Positions 6,943-15,088 of a stretch of 64,000 nt of DNA are shown in pieces; position 1 is the stretch's first letter; every line of letters begins with the position of its first letter. This DNA is from Candidatus Kryptobacter tengchongensis. GTDB lineage: Bacteria > Bacteroidota > Ignavibacteria > Kryptoniales > Kryptoniaceae. The notes under the pieces are model-generated. The model was given only the letters and a program-made list of their open reading frames with translations. It was not told where the DNA came from and ran no database searches. The stretch is from assembly GCA_001485605.1 (NCBI GenBank), contig FAON01000012.1:464057-528056 (forward strand), read 5' to 3'. The translations under genes and the position numbers were made by a program.

Positions 6943-8823
6943 ATGCGGAGATTAGAGTTATTCCTTGGGGTTATTTTTTATTTTCTTTGTACAAGTTTTA
7001 CCTGTGCTCATGATCAGTATGTGCATCAATATATTTGTGTTGAAGCTTACAAACTTTTGAAGCTCACGCTTGGAGGCGACTTTCCAGAAATGCTTGAATA
7101 TCTTGGGGGGTTGGGAAGTGCGAATGTTGCATGGGATCCATATACAGAAAAGAGATACATTACAACAGGGGCTTGGGTAGAAGATGAAATGGACGCTGTT
7201 TATGGCTATTCAAAGGATTATCCACCTGTGATAACAGGTGCTCCGGGTGTGATAGGGTATATAATTCTTAGATTTTTCCCCAAAGATCCATTTGTTTCTT
7301 CTACTCATTTTTGGGATGCCGATAATGGTGATAATTTAAAAACTGACTTGGAAGGAACTGTAGGGGGACTTTACTTTAAATTTACAGTTCCGAATGCTTA
7401 TCAAAAGATGCAAGCCTATGCGTTTGGCAGAGAAGGTGTTACTGTGGTATTTTCGCGCTCTTGCAGGATAGCAACTCTTTATGATGGTCTTGTGCCTGTA
7501 CTCGGTCTTAGATTTAGATATAGTTCTCTTGGGTGGCTTTATAAAACGGGGAATATTTATGTTGAGAAATATCTGGGTATCGGTGGTGAGTGGGAAGATG
7601 TTGGAGATTCAATAACAATTGATCCTCGAAGCCGTTTTTTGAAATCTATTGTTTATGAAATTCTTGGCAGAATGTGTCATTTACTTGGAGATATGAGTGT
7701 TCCTGCACATGCGCATAGAGATGCTCATGGTTCAGATGATGATGGGATAAGAATGGATTCATATGAGGAGTGGATGAAGAGTTATTACACATTTTGGGAT
7801 GCACAGAAAGTATATGAACAATTTGGTGGATTTTTGAATCTATATCAAAGTAGGAATCCACTTCATTTTTTGATGTATACTACACAACAGATTGCGGATC
7901 ACTTTGGAAGTAATGGTCCATACGAAGGGGATGGGAATAATGTTATTGGTGGGGATCCATTACCTGAGGAGATAAAGTATTTAAATCAAGTAAATCTTTC
8001 ATCACTTGGTGAGCCAACAACGATGAATGGACCATTTGATGTGGTAAGGTTGAGGAACATTCGTGATAAGACATTTCCACAGGCAATTCGAGCAGTTGCA
8101 GGTCTTTTGTATTGGTTTGCGAAGGAAGCTGGGCTTCAATTTGAGAGCATTCTACCTCTTTCTGTAACAATTTCTGGTCCAAGTGTAGCACCTTGTGCAA
8201 CTGGAACCTGGTATGCAAACGTCAGTGGTGGGGTGCCTGGATATTCTTATCAATGGTACCAGATGTATTGTAATAATGATGCAGGCGCTGTGTCAACAAT
8301 TAGTACGTCAACAACTAGTAACAAAGTTGAACCTTTACGTCCCCCTTGCGAGTGGACACCGGTTGGTACGAATAGTCCTACGCTTCAATTATATTGGTGT
8401 GGTGGCAGTGGCTATCTTAGAGTTGATGTAACTGATGCTCTGGGGAATTCTGCATCGGCTCAATACTATGTTCAAGGTGCTGGTGGTGGTGAGCCTGTGC
8501 CTAACTTGCAGGATGGACATAAAATTGAGCTTGCTAAACCACTTCCTGTGGAATTTTCTATTAGAAGTTATCCGAACCCATTTAATCCTTCTGCTACGAT
8601 AAGTTATGAATTACCAACCGATGGCTTTGTGAGACTTTCTGTTTTTGATGTTCTTGGTCGAGAGGTTGAAGTTCTTGTGAATGAGATAAAACCTGCTGGC
8701 TTCTATGATGTGTCGTTTGACGCTTCAAATTTACCAAGTGGGGTTTACTTTGCCAGAATTTCTGTTGTATCAAACGAAGGGAAATCATTTGTTCAGACGA
8801 TTAAGATGGTGTTAACGAAGTAA
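6943..8823 (+). CDS. T9SS-exported zinc phospholipase C / P1-nuclease-like protein
   Basis: 626 residues. A signal peptide ends near residue 22 (FTCAHDQ). The HDQYVHQYICVEAYK start, the STHFWDADNG region and MCHLLGDMSVPAHAHRDAH near residue 245 match the zinc-binding layout of the bacterial phospholipase C / S1-P1 nuclease fold, where the HxxxD...PxH helix supplies ligands for the trinuclear zinc site. An Ig/PKD-like segment (VTISGPSVAPCATGTWYANVSGG) follows near residue 405. A type A T9SS sorting domain closes the protein (IRSYPNPFNPSATISYELP, VFDVLGREVEVL, LPSGVYFARI). It should act outside the cell on phospholipid or single-stranded nucleic acid; which one is not decided by the sequence. 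CRISPR arrays lie on both sides of this gene pair. Confidence 0.8.
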   Translation: MRRLELFLGVIFYFLCTSFTCAHDQYVHQYICVEAYKLLKLTLGGDFPEMLEYLGGLGSANVAWDPYTEKRYITTGAWVEDEMDAVYGYSKDYPPVITGAPGVIGYIILRFFPKDPFVSSTHFWDADNGDNLKTDLEGTVGGLYFKFTVPNAYQKMQAYAFGREGVTVVFSRSCRIATLYDGLVPVLGLRFRYSSLGWLYKTGNIYVEKYLGIGGEWEDVGDSITIDPRSRFLKSIVYEILGRMCHLLGDMSVPAHAHRDAHGSDDDGIRMDSYEEWMKSYYTFWDAQKVYEQFGGFLNLYQSRNPLHFLMYTTQQIADHFGSNGPYEGDGNNVIGGDPLPEEIKYLNQVNLSSLGEPTTMNGPFDVVRLRNIRDKTFPQAIRAVAGLLYWFAKEAGLQFESILPLSVTISGPSVAPCATGTWYANVSGGVPGYSYQWYQMYCNNDAGAVSTISTSTTSNKVEPLRPPCEWTPVGTNSPTLQLYWCGGSGYLRVDVTDALGNSASAQYYVQGAGGGEPVPNLQDGHKIELAKPLPVEFSIRSYPNPFNPSATISYELPTDGFVRLSVFDVLGREVEVLVNEIKPAGFYDVSFDASNLPSGVYFARISVVSNEGKSFVQTIKMVLTK

Positions 8824-8877
8824 GTTTGCGGTTGAGTGCAGGGTTGATTGGTAGTATATTTCTGCTGACTTTGTAAA

Positions 8878-9062
8878 AAGTTAACAGATGAGTTTTGAAA
8901 TAACTTGAGGTTGTGCTCTGACACAATTTAAGACATTTTGTCAGGGAGGTTAGCGGAAAAATAGGTGTTTTGGGTTAACATTTTGGGTCTTGACTTTTGG
9001 TTTGAAATTTATTATATTATGGTGTGTGAATCTTGTTATGTTTAAGTTTTATTTTACGGTTA
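8878..9062 (+). promoter_or_regulatory. Leader of CRISPR array 2
   Basis: Homologue of the array 1 leader, with the blocks AAGTTAACA, CTCTGACACAA, TTGTCAGGGAGGTT, GCGGAAAAAT, GTTAACA and GTGTGTGAAT in the same order. The promoter TTGACT (8990-8995), 17 bases, TATATT (9013-9018) has the same spacing and nearly the same sequence as in leader 1. It ends with TTTAAGTTTTATTTTACGG directly before the first repeat. Conservation over about 180 bp while the flanking genes differ shows that the leader and the array were duplicated as a unit, or that leaders are kept alike by function. Confidence 0.82.
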
Positions 9063-9681
9063 GTGTGAATCGAACTTGTGAGGGATTGAAACAGATTGTC
9101 AATTTCGATAAAGCCATAACGAGTGTATAGTGTGAATCGAACCTGTGAGGGATTGAAACGCTTATATACACTTGATTAATTGAATAATGCCGTCCAGTGT
9201 GAATCGAACCTGTGAGGGATTGAAACGCTTGTTTCAATTCCTGTTCAACCTTTTCAATTTCAGGTGTGAATCGAACCTGTGAGGGATTGAAACAGATATT
9301 TCAAAATTTTCTCCACCTGTTGCTTTTCAGGTGTGAATCGAACCTGTGAGGGATTGAAACTTTTAACTGAATCGGGTGTCTCCGTAACGGGTGCTAGTGT
9401 GAATCGAACCTGTGAGGGATTGAAACTTGTTCAAGCCTCCCGTAACATAATGGGGGATGGAAGTGTGAATCGAACCTGTGAGGGATTGAAACCTTAATCT
9501 CGATTATTCTCTCGTTAAATTTGCGATACTGTGTGAATCGAACCTGTGAGGGATTGAAACAGTTGCTTTAAAGGTAAAAGCTTCAAAATCAAAACAAGTG
9601 TGAATCGAACCTGTGAGGGATTGAAACGTGGTTATATTTGCGTTGTTGACTTACAGCGTTTTTATGTGTGAATCGTACCTG

Positions 9682-9703
9682 TCCCTAAGGGATCCCCTCG
9701 GGA
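9682..9703. repeat. 22-bp palindromic insert inside CRISPR repeat 10
   Basis: The insert consists of two adjacent 11-bp hairpins, TCCC-TAA-GGGA and TCCC-CTC-GGGA. It lies between ACCTG and TGAGGGATTGAAAC, so removing it restores an exact 30-bp repeat identical to repeat 12. No target-site duplication is visible. The unit has the same ends (TCCC...GGGA) as the inserts at 9769 and 10520. Confidence 0.9.
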
Positions 9704-9768
9704 TGAGGGATTGAAACACTTTTGTTGGGGGCGTTATAAAGGTACCCCCAACGTGTGAATCGTACCTG

Positions 9769-9810
9769 TCCCTAAGGGATCCCCCTAAGGGGTCCTTAGA
9801 ACCTTCGGGA
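9769..9810. repeat. 42-bp palindromic insert inside CRISPR repeat 11
   Basis: The insert starts with the same TCCC-TAA-GGGA hairpin as repeat 10, continues with a CCCC-TAA-GGGG hairpin and TCCTTAG, and ends in CCTTCGGGA. The outer ends TCCCTAAGG and CCTTCGGGA pair at 8 of 9 positions, giving nested hairpins. It occupies exactly the same position in the repeat as the inserts in repeats 10 and 13. The repeat remnant after it has one change (GAGGGCTTGAAAC). Confidence 0.9.
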
Positions 9811-9912
9811 TGAGGGCTTGAAACTTAAAATTGCCATAAAGAAAATCTCTAACGATTGGGTGTGAATCGTACCTGTGAGGGATTGAAACAAAAACAAACG
9901 GAGAGATAAATT

Positions 9913-10431
9913 ATGTACTGGTTAACTTTTACCATCACATTGATAACTGTGGTTTCATTGGGCTGGTTGAAGATCACCAAAACTTGGTGGGATCTTCTTT
10001 GGTTTGGGGGATTTTTAATCTTATGGGTTAGTATTCGGTATCTCGGGTATAAAATTAAGGTGAAACCTCTTATAGAAAAAGTAAATGAATTACTTATGAT
10101 ATATGAGTCGTATAAATCAAAATCACAAAATCCTTCTAGTTTCATGGAAATAATAGATAGATATCAAAATTATCTCAAACCTACAGTAAGTGCAATTGGT
10201 TATATACTTAACTATTTTGGTCATCCATTATTGGGTTCAACAATAGGGTTTGTTGGGCGTGAAGTTATAAATTTTTTAGCGGAGCGTGCTAAAAGTAAAA
10301 GTAAATATGAGCGGGAGCTTTTGGAACAAATAAAAACCCTCCAAAACGAGATTGAGCGAGCTAAAAGTCGGATGAAACTATCTATTGTAGCAATGCAACT
10401 TACAACTGTGGCTTTGTATTCATTTTGGTGA
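9913..10431 (+). CDS. Unknown 172-aa membrane protein encoded between CRISPR repeats
   Basis: It begins 23 bp after the last repeat of array 2, with GGAGAG upstream of the ATG. Residues 1-45 hold two hydrophobic segments (YWLTFTITLITVVSLGWL and WWDLLWFGGFLILWVSI). The middle (PTVSAIGYILNYFG, LLGSTIGFVGREVINFL) is moderately hydrophobic, and residues 128-157 form a charged coiled coil (KYERELLEQIKTLQNEIERAKS) before a short hydrophobic tail. I recognise no family. The frame is full length with ordinary codon use, so it is probably a real gene. CRISPR repeats lie on both sides (9860 and 10504), so the gene sits where one oversized spacer would be. A small IR (TCCTTA-GA-TAAGGA, 10438-10451) follows the stop. 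Confidence 0.6.
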   Translation: MYWLTFTITLITVVSLGWLKITKTWWDLLWFGGFLILWVSIRYLGYKIKVKPLIEKVNELLMIYESYKSKSQNPSSFMEIIDRYQNYLKPTVSAIGYILNYFGHPLLGSTIGFVGREVINFLAERAKSKSKYERELLEQIKTLQNEIERAKSRMKLSIVAMQLTTVALYSFW

Positions 10432-10434
10432 CAT

Positions 10435-10503
10435 TTCTCCTTAGATAAGGATATAGCGAAGTGATCCCCTTAGGAATTTGTTTAAGGTGTTGTTTTACCT
10501 TGC
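10435..10503 (+). other. Decayed third CRISPR leader with palindromic debris
   Basis: The 69 bases between the 172-aa gene and the solitary repeat hold the IR TCCTTA-GA-TAAGGA (10438-10451), then GCGAAGTGATCCCCTTAGGA (10456-10475), then TTTAAGGTGTTGTTTTACC directly before the repeat. The last block matches the repeat-proximal ends of leaders 1 and 2 (TTTAAAGTTTTGTTTTACC and TTTAAGTTTTATTTTACG). The upstream promoter part of the leader is missing, replaced by the palindromic material and the gene. Confidence 0.6.
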
Positions 10504-10615
10504 ATGTGAATCGGACCTGTCCCTAAGGGATTCCTCTAAGGTCCAAGGGGCTCTCCTAAGGAGTCCATAGGACCTTAGGAGGGTCCTTAGGACCTTCGGG
10601 ATGAGGGATTAAAAC
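10504..10615 (+). CRISPR. Solitary CRISPR repeat of a third locus, split by an 82-bp palindromic insert
   Basis: The left half ATGTGAATCGGACCTG (10504-10519) and the right half TGAGGGATTAAAAC (10602-10615) match the array consensus apart from three base changes. The insert between them (10520-10601) is the longest of the three and is at the identical position. No second repeat follows at spacer distance; instead a truncated TolB-like reading frame begins at once. This looks like the first repeat of an array that was lost. Confidence 0.8.
10520..10601. repeat. 82-bp nested palindrome inside the solitary CRISPR repeat
   Basis: It starts TCCCTAAGGGA and ends CCTTCGGGA, the same termini as the shorter inserts. 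In between are several small palindromes centred on TAA or TTA, for example CTCC-TAA-GGAG and GGTCC-TTA-GGACC. The outer termini can pair, so the whole can fold as a branched hairpin. It appears to be an expanded version of the 22-bp and 42-bp elements, grown by repeated insertion or duplication of CCTAAGG-type modules. It has no coding capacity. Confidence 0.85.
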
Positions 10616-10617
10616 TT

Positions 10618-11001
10618 GGAGTAAAAGGGTTTCGCACAAGTCCAACAACTGTTGAGACTCGGTTTGTGCGATATGATTTCATTCAGTCTAAAGTGATTGA
10701 CACATTATCAGTGGTTGCTGGCAAAGATAACTAACATCCTTGGTATTCACCGGATGGTATTAAGATTGCATTTTTATCGGATAGTAAGCTTTGGTTAATG
10801 GACACTACAGGTTCAAATTTACAGCAGCTTACAACCCAAAACGTTGATTGTACTTTTGGGTTGCTATTTAGTTGGAGTCCAGACGGCAAAAGCATAGTCT
10901 GTGCTGTTTATCATTCGCATGATTGGACTTGCTCTAACGGGGTGCTCTGGATAGTGAATACGACAGGTATAAAGCGGCAACTAACATTTAACCCGAATTA
11001 A
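10618..11001 (+). pseudogene. Truncated TolB/PD40 beta-propeller gene remnant
   Basis: The frame is open from just after the solitary CRISPR repeat, with no start codon. It reads FVRYDFIQSKVIDTLS, a TAA at 10732, then HPWYSPDGIKIAFLSDSKLW, DTTGSNLQQLT, and FSWSPDGKSIVCAV. The two WSPDGxxI repeats and the LWxMDTxGxxxxQLT stretches are PD40/TolB-type propeller blades. The 5' part of the gene is absent and replaced by CRISPR-related sequence, and the internal stop disables the rest. A 67-codon frame from the ATG at 10798 survives but would give only an isolated propeller fragment, so it is treated as debris. Confidence 0.75.
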
Positions 11002-11169
11002 CCAATTAAATGATAGGAAGGTGATGTTTTATGAGATGACTACGCGTAATAATAGCTTCCAGTTCTAATAGCTTGGGATAAGAACGGACAAGTGATGCAT
11101 ACTAATTGTTTCATGTTTTTGATGTTGAATTAAAGTTGAGCATTTGATTTTAGGGGTCTTTGGATAAAC
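11002..11169. other. Non-coding stretch with gene debris
   Basis: Between the propeller remnant and the tRNA promoter there is AAGGTGATG followed by an ATG at 11031 whose frame is closed by stops within a few codons, and short frames such as WDKNGQVMHTN. It reads as decayed coding sequence. No repeat, RNA gene or intact frame is seen. Confidence 0.4.
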
Positions 11170-11198
11170 TTGAAATTTTGGGTTGTATTTATTATATT
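11170..11198 (+). promoter_or_regulatory. Promoter of the initiator tRNA gene
   Basis: TTGAAA (11170-11175), 17 bases, TATATT (11193-11198). The spacer ends TTGTATTTAT, much like the ATTTAT ending in the CRISPR leader promoters. Transcription would begin near 11205, about ten bases before the tRNA. Confidence 0.7.
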
Positions 11199-11215
11199 TA
11201 TACCTGCAAAAATAC

Positions 11216-11288
<73 letters not shown>

Positions 11289-11321
11289 CAAAATTTAAAA
11301 ATTAAAAACTGGTTGAATTAA

Positions 11322-11597
11322 ATGCCAAATCTTAAGTCCGCTGAAAGGAGAATGAGAAAATCTGAAAAAAGAAGGATGCGAAACAGACATTACAAGTCAA
11401 TGATGAAAACATTTATTAAAAAAGTTAAAAACGCAGGGACGAAAGAAGAAGCTGAACTTATGTTGAAGAAGGTTTATTCAATTCTTGATAAGCTAGTTGC
11501 CAAGGGGATCATTCACAAAAACAGGGCAGCATCTTACAAATCTAAGCTTGCACAGTTTGTCAACAACTTCCCTATAACTCAACCTCAACAGGCATAA
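11322..11597 (+). CDS. rpsT: 30S ribosomal protein S20
   Basis: 91 residues, the normal length for S20. It has the typical lysine/arginine-rich helical sequence: MPNLKSAERRMRKSEKRR at the N-terminus, an ordered middle (KSMMKTFIKKVKNAGTKEEA) and IHKNRAASYKSKLAQFVN near the C-terminus, the family's conserved KGxIHKNxAARxKSRL block. S20 binds 16S rRNA early in 30S assembly. No clear Shine-Dalgarno sequence precedes the ATG. It lies 34 bp after the initiator tRNA and is closed by a strong terminator. Confidence 0.97.
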   Translation: MPNLKSAERRMRKSEKRRMRNRHYKSMMKTFIKKVKNAGTKEEAELMLKKVYSILDKLVAKGIIHKNRAASYKSKLAQFVNNFPITQPQQA

Positions 11598-11619
11598 AGT
11601 AAAAAAGTTTGGGGCAAAG

Positions 11620-11644
11620 GGCGGGTTTTAACCCGCCTTTTTTA
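11620..11644 (+). terminator. Rho-independent terminator after rpsT
   Basis: Seven-base-pair stem GGCGGGT / ACCCGCC around loop TTTA (11620-11637), followed by a run of seven T. Confidence 0.92.
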
Positions 11645-11741
11645 TTTTTAACAAGGGGGAAAATTAGAAAAGATGAAATTGTCACTTTCCAGTTTGGTTT
11701 TATAGGTTCAAGCTTGACTTCCCAGAAAATTCTTTTGTCAT

Positions 11742-11770
11742 TTGTTTTGATTTTTTCAATTGATTATATT
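11742..11770 (+). promoter_or_regulatory. Probable promoter of carB-carA
   Basis: TTGTTT (11742-11747), 17 bases, TATATT (11765-11770), 28 bp upstream of the GTG start. It has the same -10 and spacing as the tRNA and CRISPR leader promoters in this window. No PyrR-type attenuator or other regulatory hairpin was seen. Confidence 0.5.
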
Positions 11771-11797
11771 TGCTGAAAAATTTCAAGGCTGGGAAAG

Positions 11798-14700
11798 GTG
11801 AAAGTAGATATAAAATCCGTCCTTATCATAGGAAGTGGTCCAATCGTAGTGGGGCAAGCGTGTGAATTTGATTATTCGGGAACACAAGCTTGTAAAGTTT
11901 TAAAGCGTGAGGGTGTAAGAGTTATACTTGTCAATAACAATCCAGCTACTATAATGACTGATCCAGAATTTGCTGATGCAACTTATCTTGAACCATTAAC
12001 ACCATATTTTCTTGAAGAGATCATAAAGAGAGAAAGACCAGATGCAATTCTTCCAACGCTTGGGGGTCAAACCGCTTTAAATCTCGCAGTTCAACTTCAC
12101 GAATTGGGAATTCTGCAGAAATATGGTGTTAAGCTTATAGGTTCAAGCATTGAAACAATAAAGAAAGCAGAGGATAGAGAACTTTTCAAGAGGTCAATGG
12201 GTAAAATTGGGCTTAAAGTCCCAGAGAGCACTTTTGTTCAAAGTGTTGAAGAGGGTTTAAAATTTGCTAAAGATATTGGCTTCCCATTGATTTTAAGACC
12301 AAGTTTTACGCTTGGTGGAACCGGTGGGGGAATTGCGTATAATTTTGAAGATTTAGAGAAAAAGCTTGAAAGAGCTTTGATTGAAAGCCCGATCAAAAAA
12401 GTTTTAATTGAACGATCTTTAATTGGCTGGAAAGAGTATGAGCTTGAGGTTATGCGTGATAGAAAAGATAATTTTGTCGTTGTCTGCTCAATTGAAAATT
12501 TCCATCCGATGGGAGTTCACACAGGGGATTCAATCACAGTTGCACCTGCACAAACATTAACAGACAAAGAATATCAAAGGCTTCGTGATTATGCCAAGAT
12601 GATAATGAGCGAGATTGGAGTTGAAACTGGTGGAGCGAACATTCAATTTGCGGTAAATCCCGATACTGGTGAAGTTTATGTCATTGAGATGAACCCTCGG
12701 GTTAGTAGGAGCTCAGCTCTTGCGAGCAAGGCAACTGGTTTTCCAATTGCGAAGATAGCGACGCTACTCGCCCTTGGATATACACTTGATGAAATTCAAA
12801 ATGACATCACAAAGAAAACGCCAGCATCTTTTGAACCATCAATTGATTATTGCGTCGTCAAGATACCAAGATGGGACTTTGAAAAATTTAAAGAGGTTGA
12901 TGATGTGCTCGGGGTTCAAATGAAATCAGTTGGCGAGGTCATGGCAATTGGAAGAAATTTTAAATCTGCATTTCAAAAAGCTATAAGATCACTTGAAATT
13001 GACAGATTTGGGTTTGGGTGTGATGGGAAGGATGAAATTCAAACTTTTGAAGATGCTAAAATTTTAAGGGGAAAAATCATTGAGCGATTAAAACTAAACA
13101 AGTGGGATAGTTTTTTCTGGATAAGATATGCTTTTATGGCTGGTTTAACTGTTGATGAAGTTTATGAGTTGACGGGAATTGATAAATGGTTTCTTCATAA
13201 TTTAAGAGAAATTCTTGAGATTGAGGATGAGTTAAGGAGGGTTTCTAACATTTTCAAGCTTGCCGAAGAAGAACCGTTATCCGCAAGGGAAATAATTTTA
13301 AAAGCAAAGAGGAATGGATTCTCAGACAGACAGCTTGCGTTTATATGGGGTGAAAGTGAAAGCACGATAAGAAATTTAAGGAAAAAACTTAACATCACAC
13401 CTGTTTACAAAGCTGTTGACACATGTTCTGCGGAATTTGAGTCTTACACCCCATATTTTTATTCAACTTATGAATTTGAAAATGAATCAGTTCCAACAGA
13501 TAGAAGAAAAATCTTGATCATTGGAAGTGGTCCAAATAGAATTGGTCAGGGGATTGAATTTGATTATACGAATGTTCATGCTGTTTTTGCTCTCAAAGAG
13601 GAGGGTTATGAAACGATAATGGTCAATTGTAATCCAGAGACGGTCTCAACGGACTATGATACAGCGGATAGATTGTATTTTGAACCTATAACTTTTGAGG
13701 ATGTTATGAACATAATTGAACTTGAGAAACCGGATGGAGTTATAATAAGTTTTGGCGGTCAAACTCCGCTTAAACTTGCGAAATCTTTTGAAGCAAATGG
13801 TGTAAAAATTCTTGGCACCTCGCCCCAAAGTATAGATATAGCAGAAGACAGAGGTAAATTTACAAAATTGCTTGATGAACTCGGGATAAATTATCCACCC
13901 TGTGGGTATGCTCGCTCAATTGATGAAGCTGTTGAAACAGCTGATAAAATTGGTTTTCCTGTTTTAGTTCGTCCATCTTATGTTCTCGGGGGAAGAGCAA
14001 TGAAAATAATTTATTCAAAAGATTCATTAGCTGATTATTTGAGAAGTGAAATTGGGATCTCCTGGGAGAACCCTGTTTTAATAGATCAATTTCTTGAGGA
14101 TGCGTTTGAATTTGATGTTGATGCAATATGTGATGGGGAAAAGGTTTTAGTTATGGGGATAATGGAACATATAGAAGAGGCTGGAATTCACTCCGGTGAT
14201 AGTTCATGTGTTTTCCCGCCGATTATGGCGGAGGATGACACAGTTGAAAAGATAATTGAATACACATGGAAAATAGCACTTGCTTTGAAAGTTGTCGGTT
14301 TGATAAACATTCAATTCGCAGAAAAAGATGGTAAGGTTTATGTCCTTGAGGCAAATCCACGATCGTCAAGAACAGTCCCGTTTATAAGCAAAGCAACGGG
14401 TATCCCATTCGCTAAGATTGCAACTAAAGTTCTCGTCAAAAGTTCTGATGTTGTAATTGAAGAGTTTAATCTTCGTGATCTTAACTTAAAAAGTATCGCT
14501 CTCAAGGCTTGTAAAGCACCCGTTTTTTCATTTTCAAAATTTCCAAATGTAAATGTTTTCTTGGGTCCAGAGATGAGGTCAACGGGTGAAGTTATAGGTT
14601 TATCTTATTCTTTCGGTGAATCTTTTGCTAAGGCGCAGATTGGAGCTGGAAACAACTTACCGACATCTGGAGCTGTTTTGATAAGTGTAAACGATAGGGA

Positions 14701-15088
14701 TAAGAATTTCAAAACGATTAAAATCGCAAAGGAATTTGTCAATCTTGGCTTTAAGATAATTGCAACAGATGGAACGGCAAAGTTTTTGAACGCAAGTGGG
14801 ATTGAAGCCGAAAAAGTTTATAAAGTAAACGAGGGACATCCCGATATTGTTGATTACATAAAGGCTGGGAAAATAAACTTCATCATAAATACACCGCTTG
14901 GAGAAGTTTCAAGGTTTGATGAGTTTGCAATTGGCAGGAGCGCAATTGAATATAAAATTCCATTTGTCACAACTCTTTCAGCAGGTTTGAGTGCAGTTGA
15001 AGCAATTAAAAGGTTGAGGCAAGAAAGGTTAACGGTGAAAAGTTTACAAGAGTATCATATGGAAATAAATCTTGAAATATCAAAATGA
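11798..15088 (+). CDS. carB: Carbamoyl-phosphate synthase large subunit
   Basis: 1096 residues (E. coli CarB is 1073), starting at GTG after GGGAAAGG. Two homologous halves are visible, each opening with IIGSGPxxxGQxxEFDYxxxxA (near residues 10 and 565), each with an ATP-grasp domain ([23 protein letters not shown]) and an NPR motif ([36 protein letters not shown]). The C-terminal MGS-like allosteric domain ([22 protein letters not shown]) is complete. It makes carbamoyl phosphate from bicarbonate, ATP and ammonia for pyrimidine and arginine synthesis. carA follows with a 4-bp ATGA overlap, the reverse of the usual carA-carB order. Confidence 0.97.
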   Translation: MKVDIKSVLIIGSGPIVVGQACEFDYSGTQACKVLKREGVRVILVNNNPATIMTDPEFADATYLEPLTPYFLEEIIKRERPDAILPTLGGQTALNLAVQLHELGILQKYGVKLIGSSIETIKKAEDRELFKRSMGKIGLKVPESTFVQSVEEGLKFAKDIGFPLILRPSFTLGGTGGGIAYNFEDLEKKLERALIESPIKKVLIERSLIGWKEYELEVMRDRKDNFVVVCSIENFHPMGVHTGDSITVAPAQTLTDKEYQRLRDYAKMIMSEIGVETGGANIQFAVNPDTGEVYVIEMNPRVSRSSALASKATGFPIAKIATLLALGYTLDEIQNDITKKTPASFEPSIDYCVVKIPRWDFEKFKEVDDVLGVQMKSVGEVMAIGRNFKSAFQKAIRSLEIDRFGFGCDGKDEIQTFEDAKILRGKIIERLKLNKWDSFFWIRYAFMAGLTVDEVYELTGIDKWFLHNLREILEIEDELRRVSNIFKLAEEEPLSAREIILKAKRNGFSDRQLAFIWGESESTIRNLRKKLNITPVYKAVDTCSAEFESYTPYFYSTYEFENESVPTDRRKILIIGSGPNRIGQGIEFDYTNVHAVFALKEEGYETIMVNCNPETVSTDYDTADRLYFEPITFEDVMNIIELEKPDGVIISFGGQTPLKLAKSFEANGVKILGTSPQSIDIAEDRGKFTKLLDELGINYPPCGYARSIDEAVETADKIGFPVLVRPSYVLGGRAMKIIYSKDSLADYLRSEIGISWENPVLIDQFLEDAFEFDVDAICDGEKVLVMGIMEHIEEAGIHSGDSSCVFPPIMAEDDTVEKIIEYTWKIALALKVVGLINIQFAEKDGKVYVLEANPRSSRTVPFISKATGIPFAKIATKVLVKSSDVVIEEFNLRDLNLKSIALKACKAPVFSFSKFPNVNVFLGPEMRSTGEVIGLSYSFGESFAKAQIGAGNNLPTSGAVLISVNDRDKNFKTIKIAKEFVNLGFKIIATDGTAKFLNASGIEAEKVYKVNEGHPDIVDYIKAGKINFIINTPLGEVSRFDEFAIGRSAIEYKIPFVTTLSAGLSAVEAIKRLRQERLTVKSLQEYHMEINLEISK

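Larger units (their letters stand above)
9063..9889 (+). CRISPR. CRISPR array 2, 12 repeats and 11 spacers, two repeats interrupted by palindromes
   Basis: Repeats begin at 9063, 9130, 9197, 9264, 9331, 9397, 9463, 9531, 9598, 9666, 9753 and 9860. Spacers are 35-38 bp. Repeats 2-9 are identical; repeat 1 has one change (AACTTG). Repeats 10-12, the leader-distal oldest ones, read AATCGTACC. Repeats 10 (9666-9717) and 11 (9753-9824) are split after ACCTG by 22-bp and 42-bp palindromic inserts, then resume with TGAGGG; repeat 12 is intact. The repeat family is the same as array 1, with the Cas6-type handle ATTGAAAC. Spacer 10 (9718-9752) is itself a hairpin, with arms GTTGGGGG and CCCCCAAC. Confidence 0.97.

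Noticed and set aside
9227..9330. Spacers 3 and 4 of array 2 both ending in TTTCAG as a shared motif
   Set aside because: Only two of eleven spacers show it; probably chance in AT-rich sequence.
10798..11001. Independent 67-aa gene
   Set aside because: It is the open 3' part of the propeller remnant; the same frame continues upstream through a TAA.
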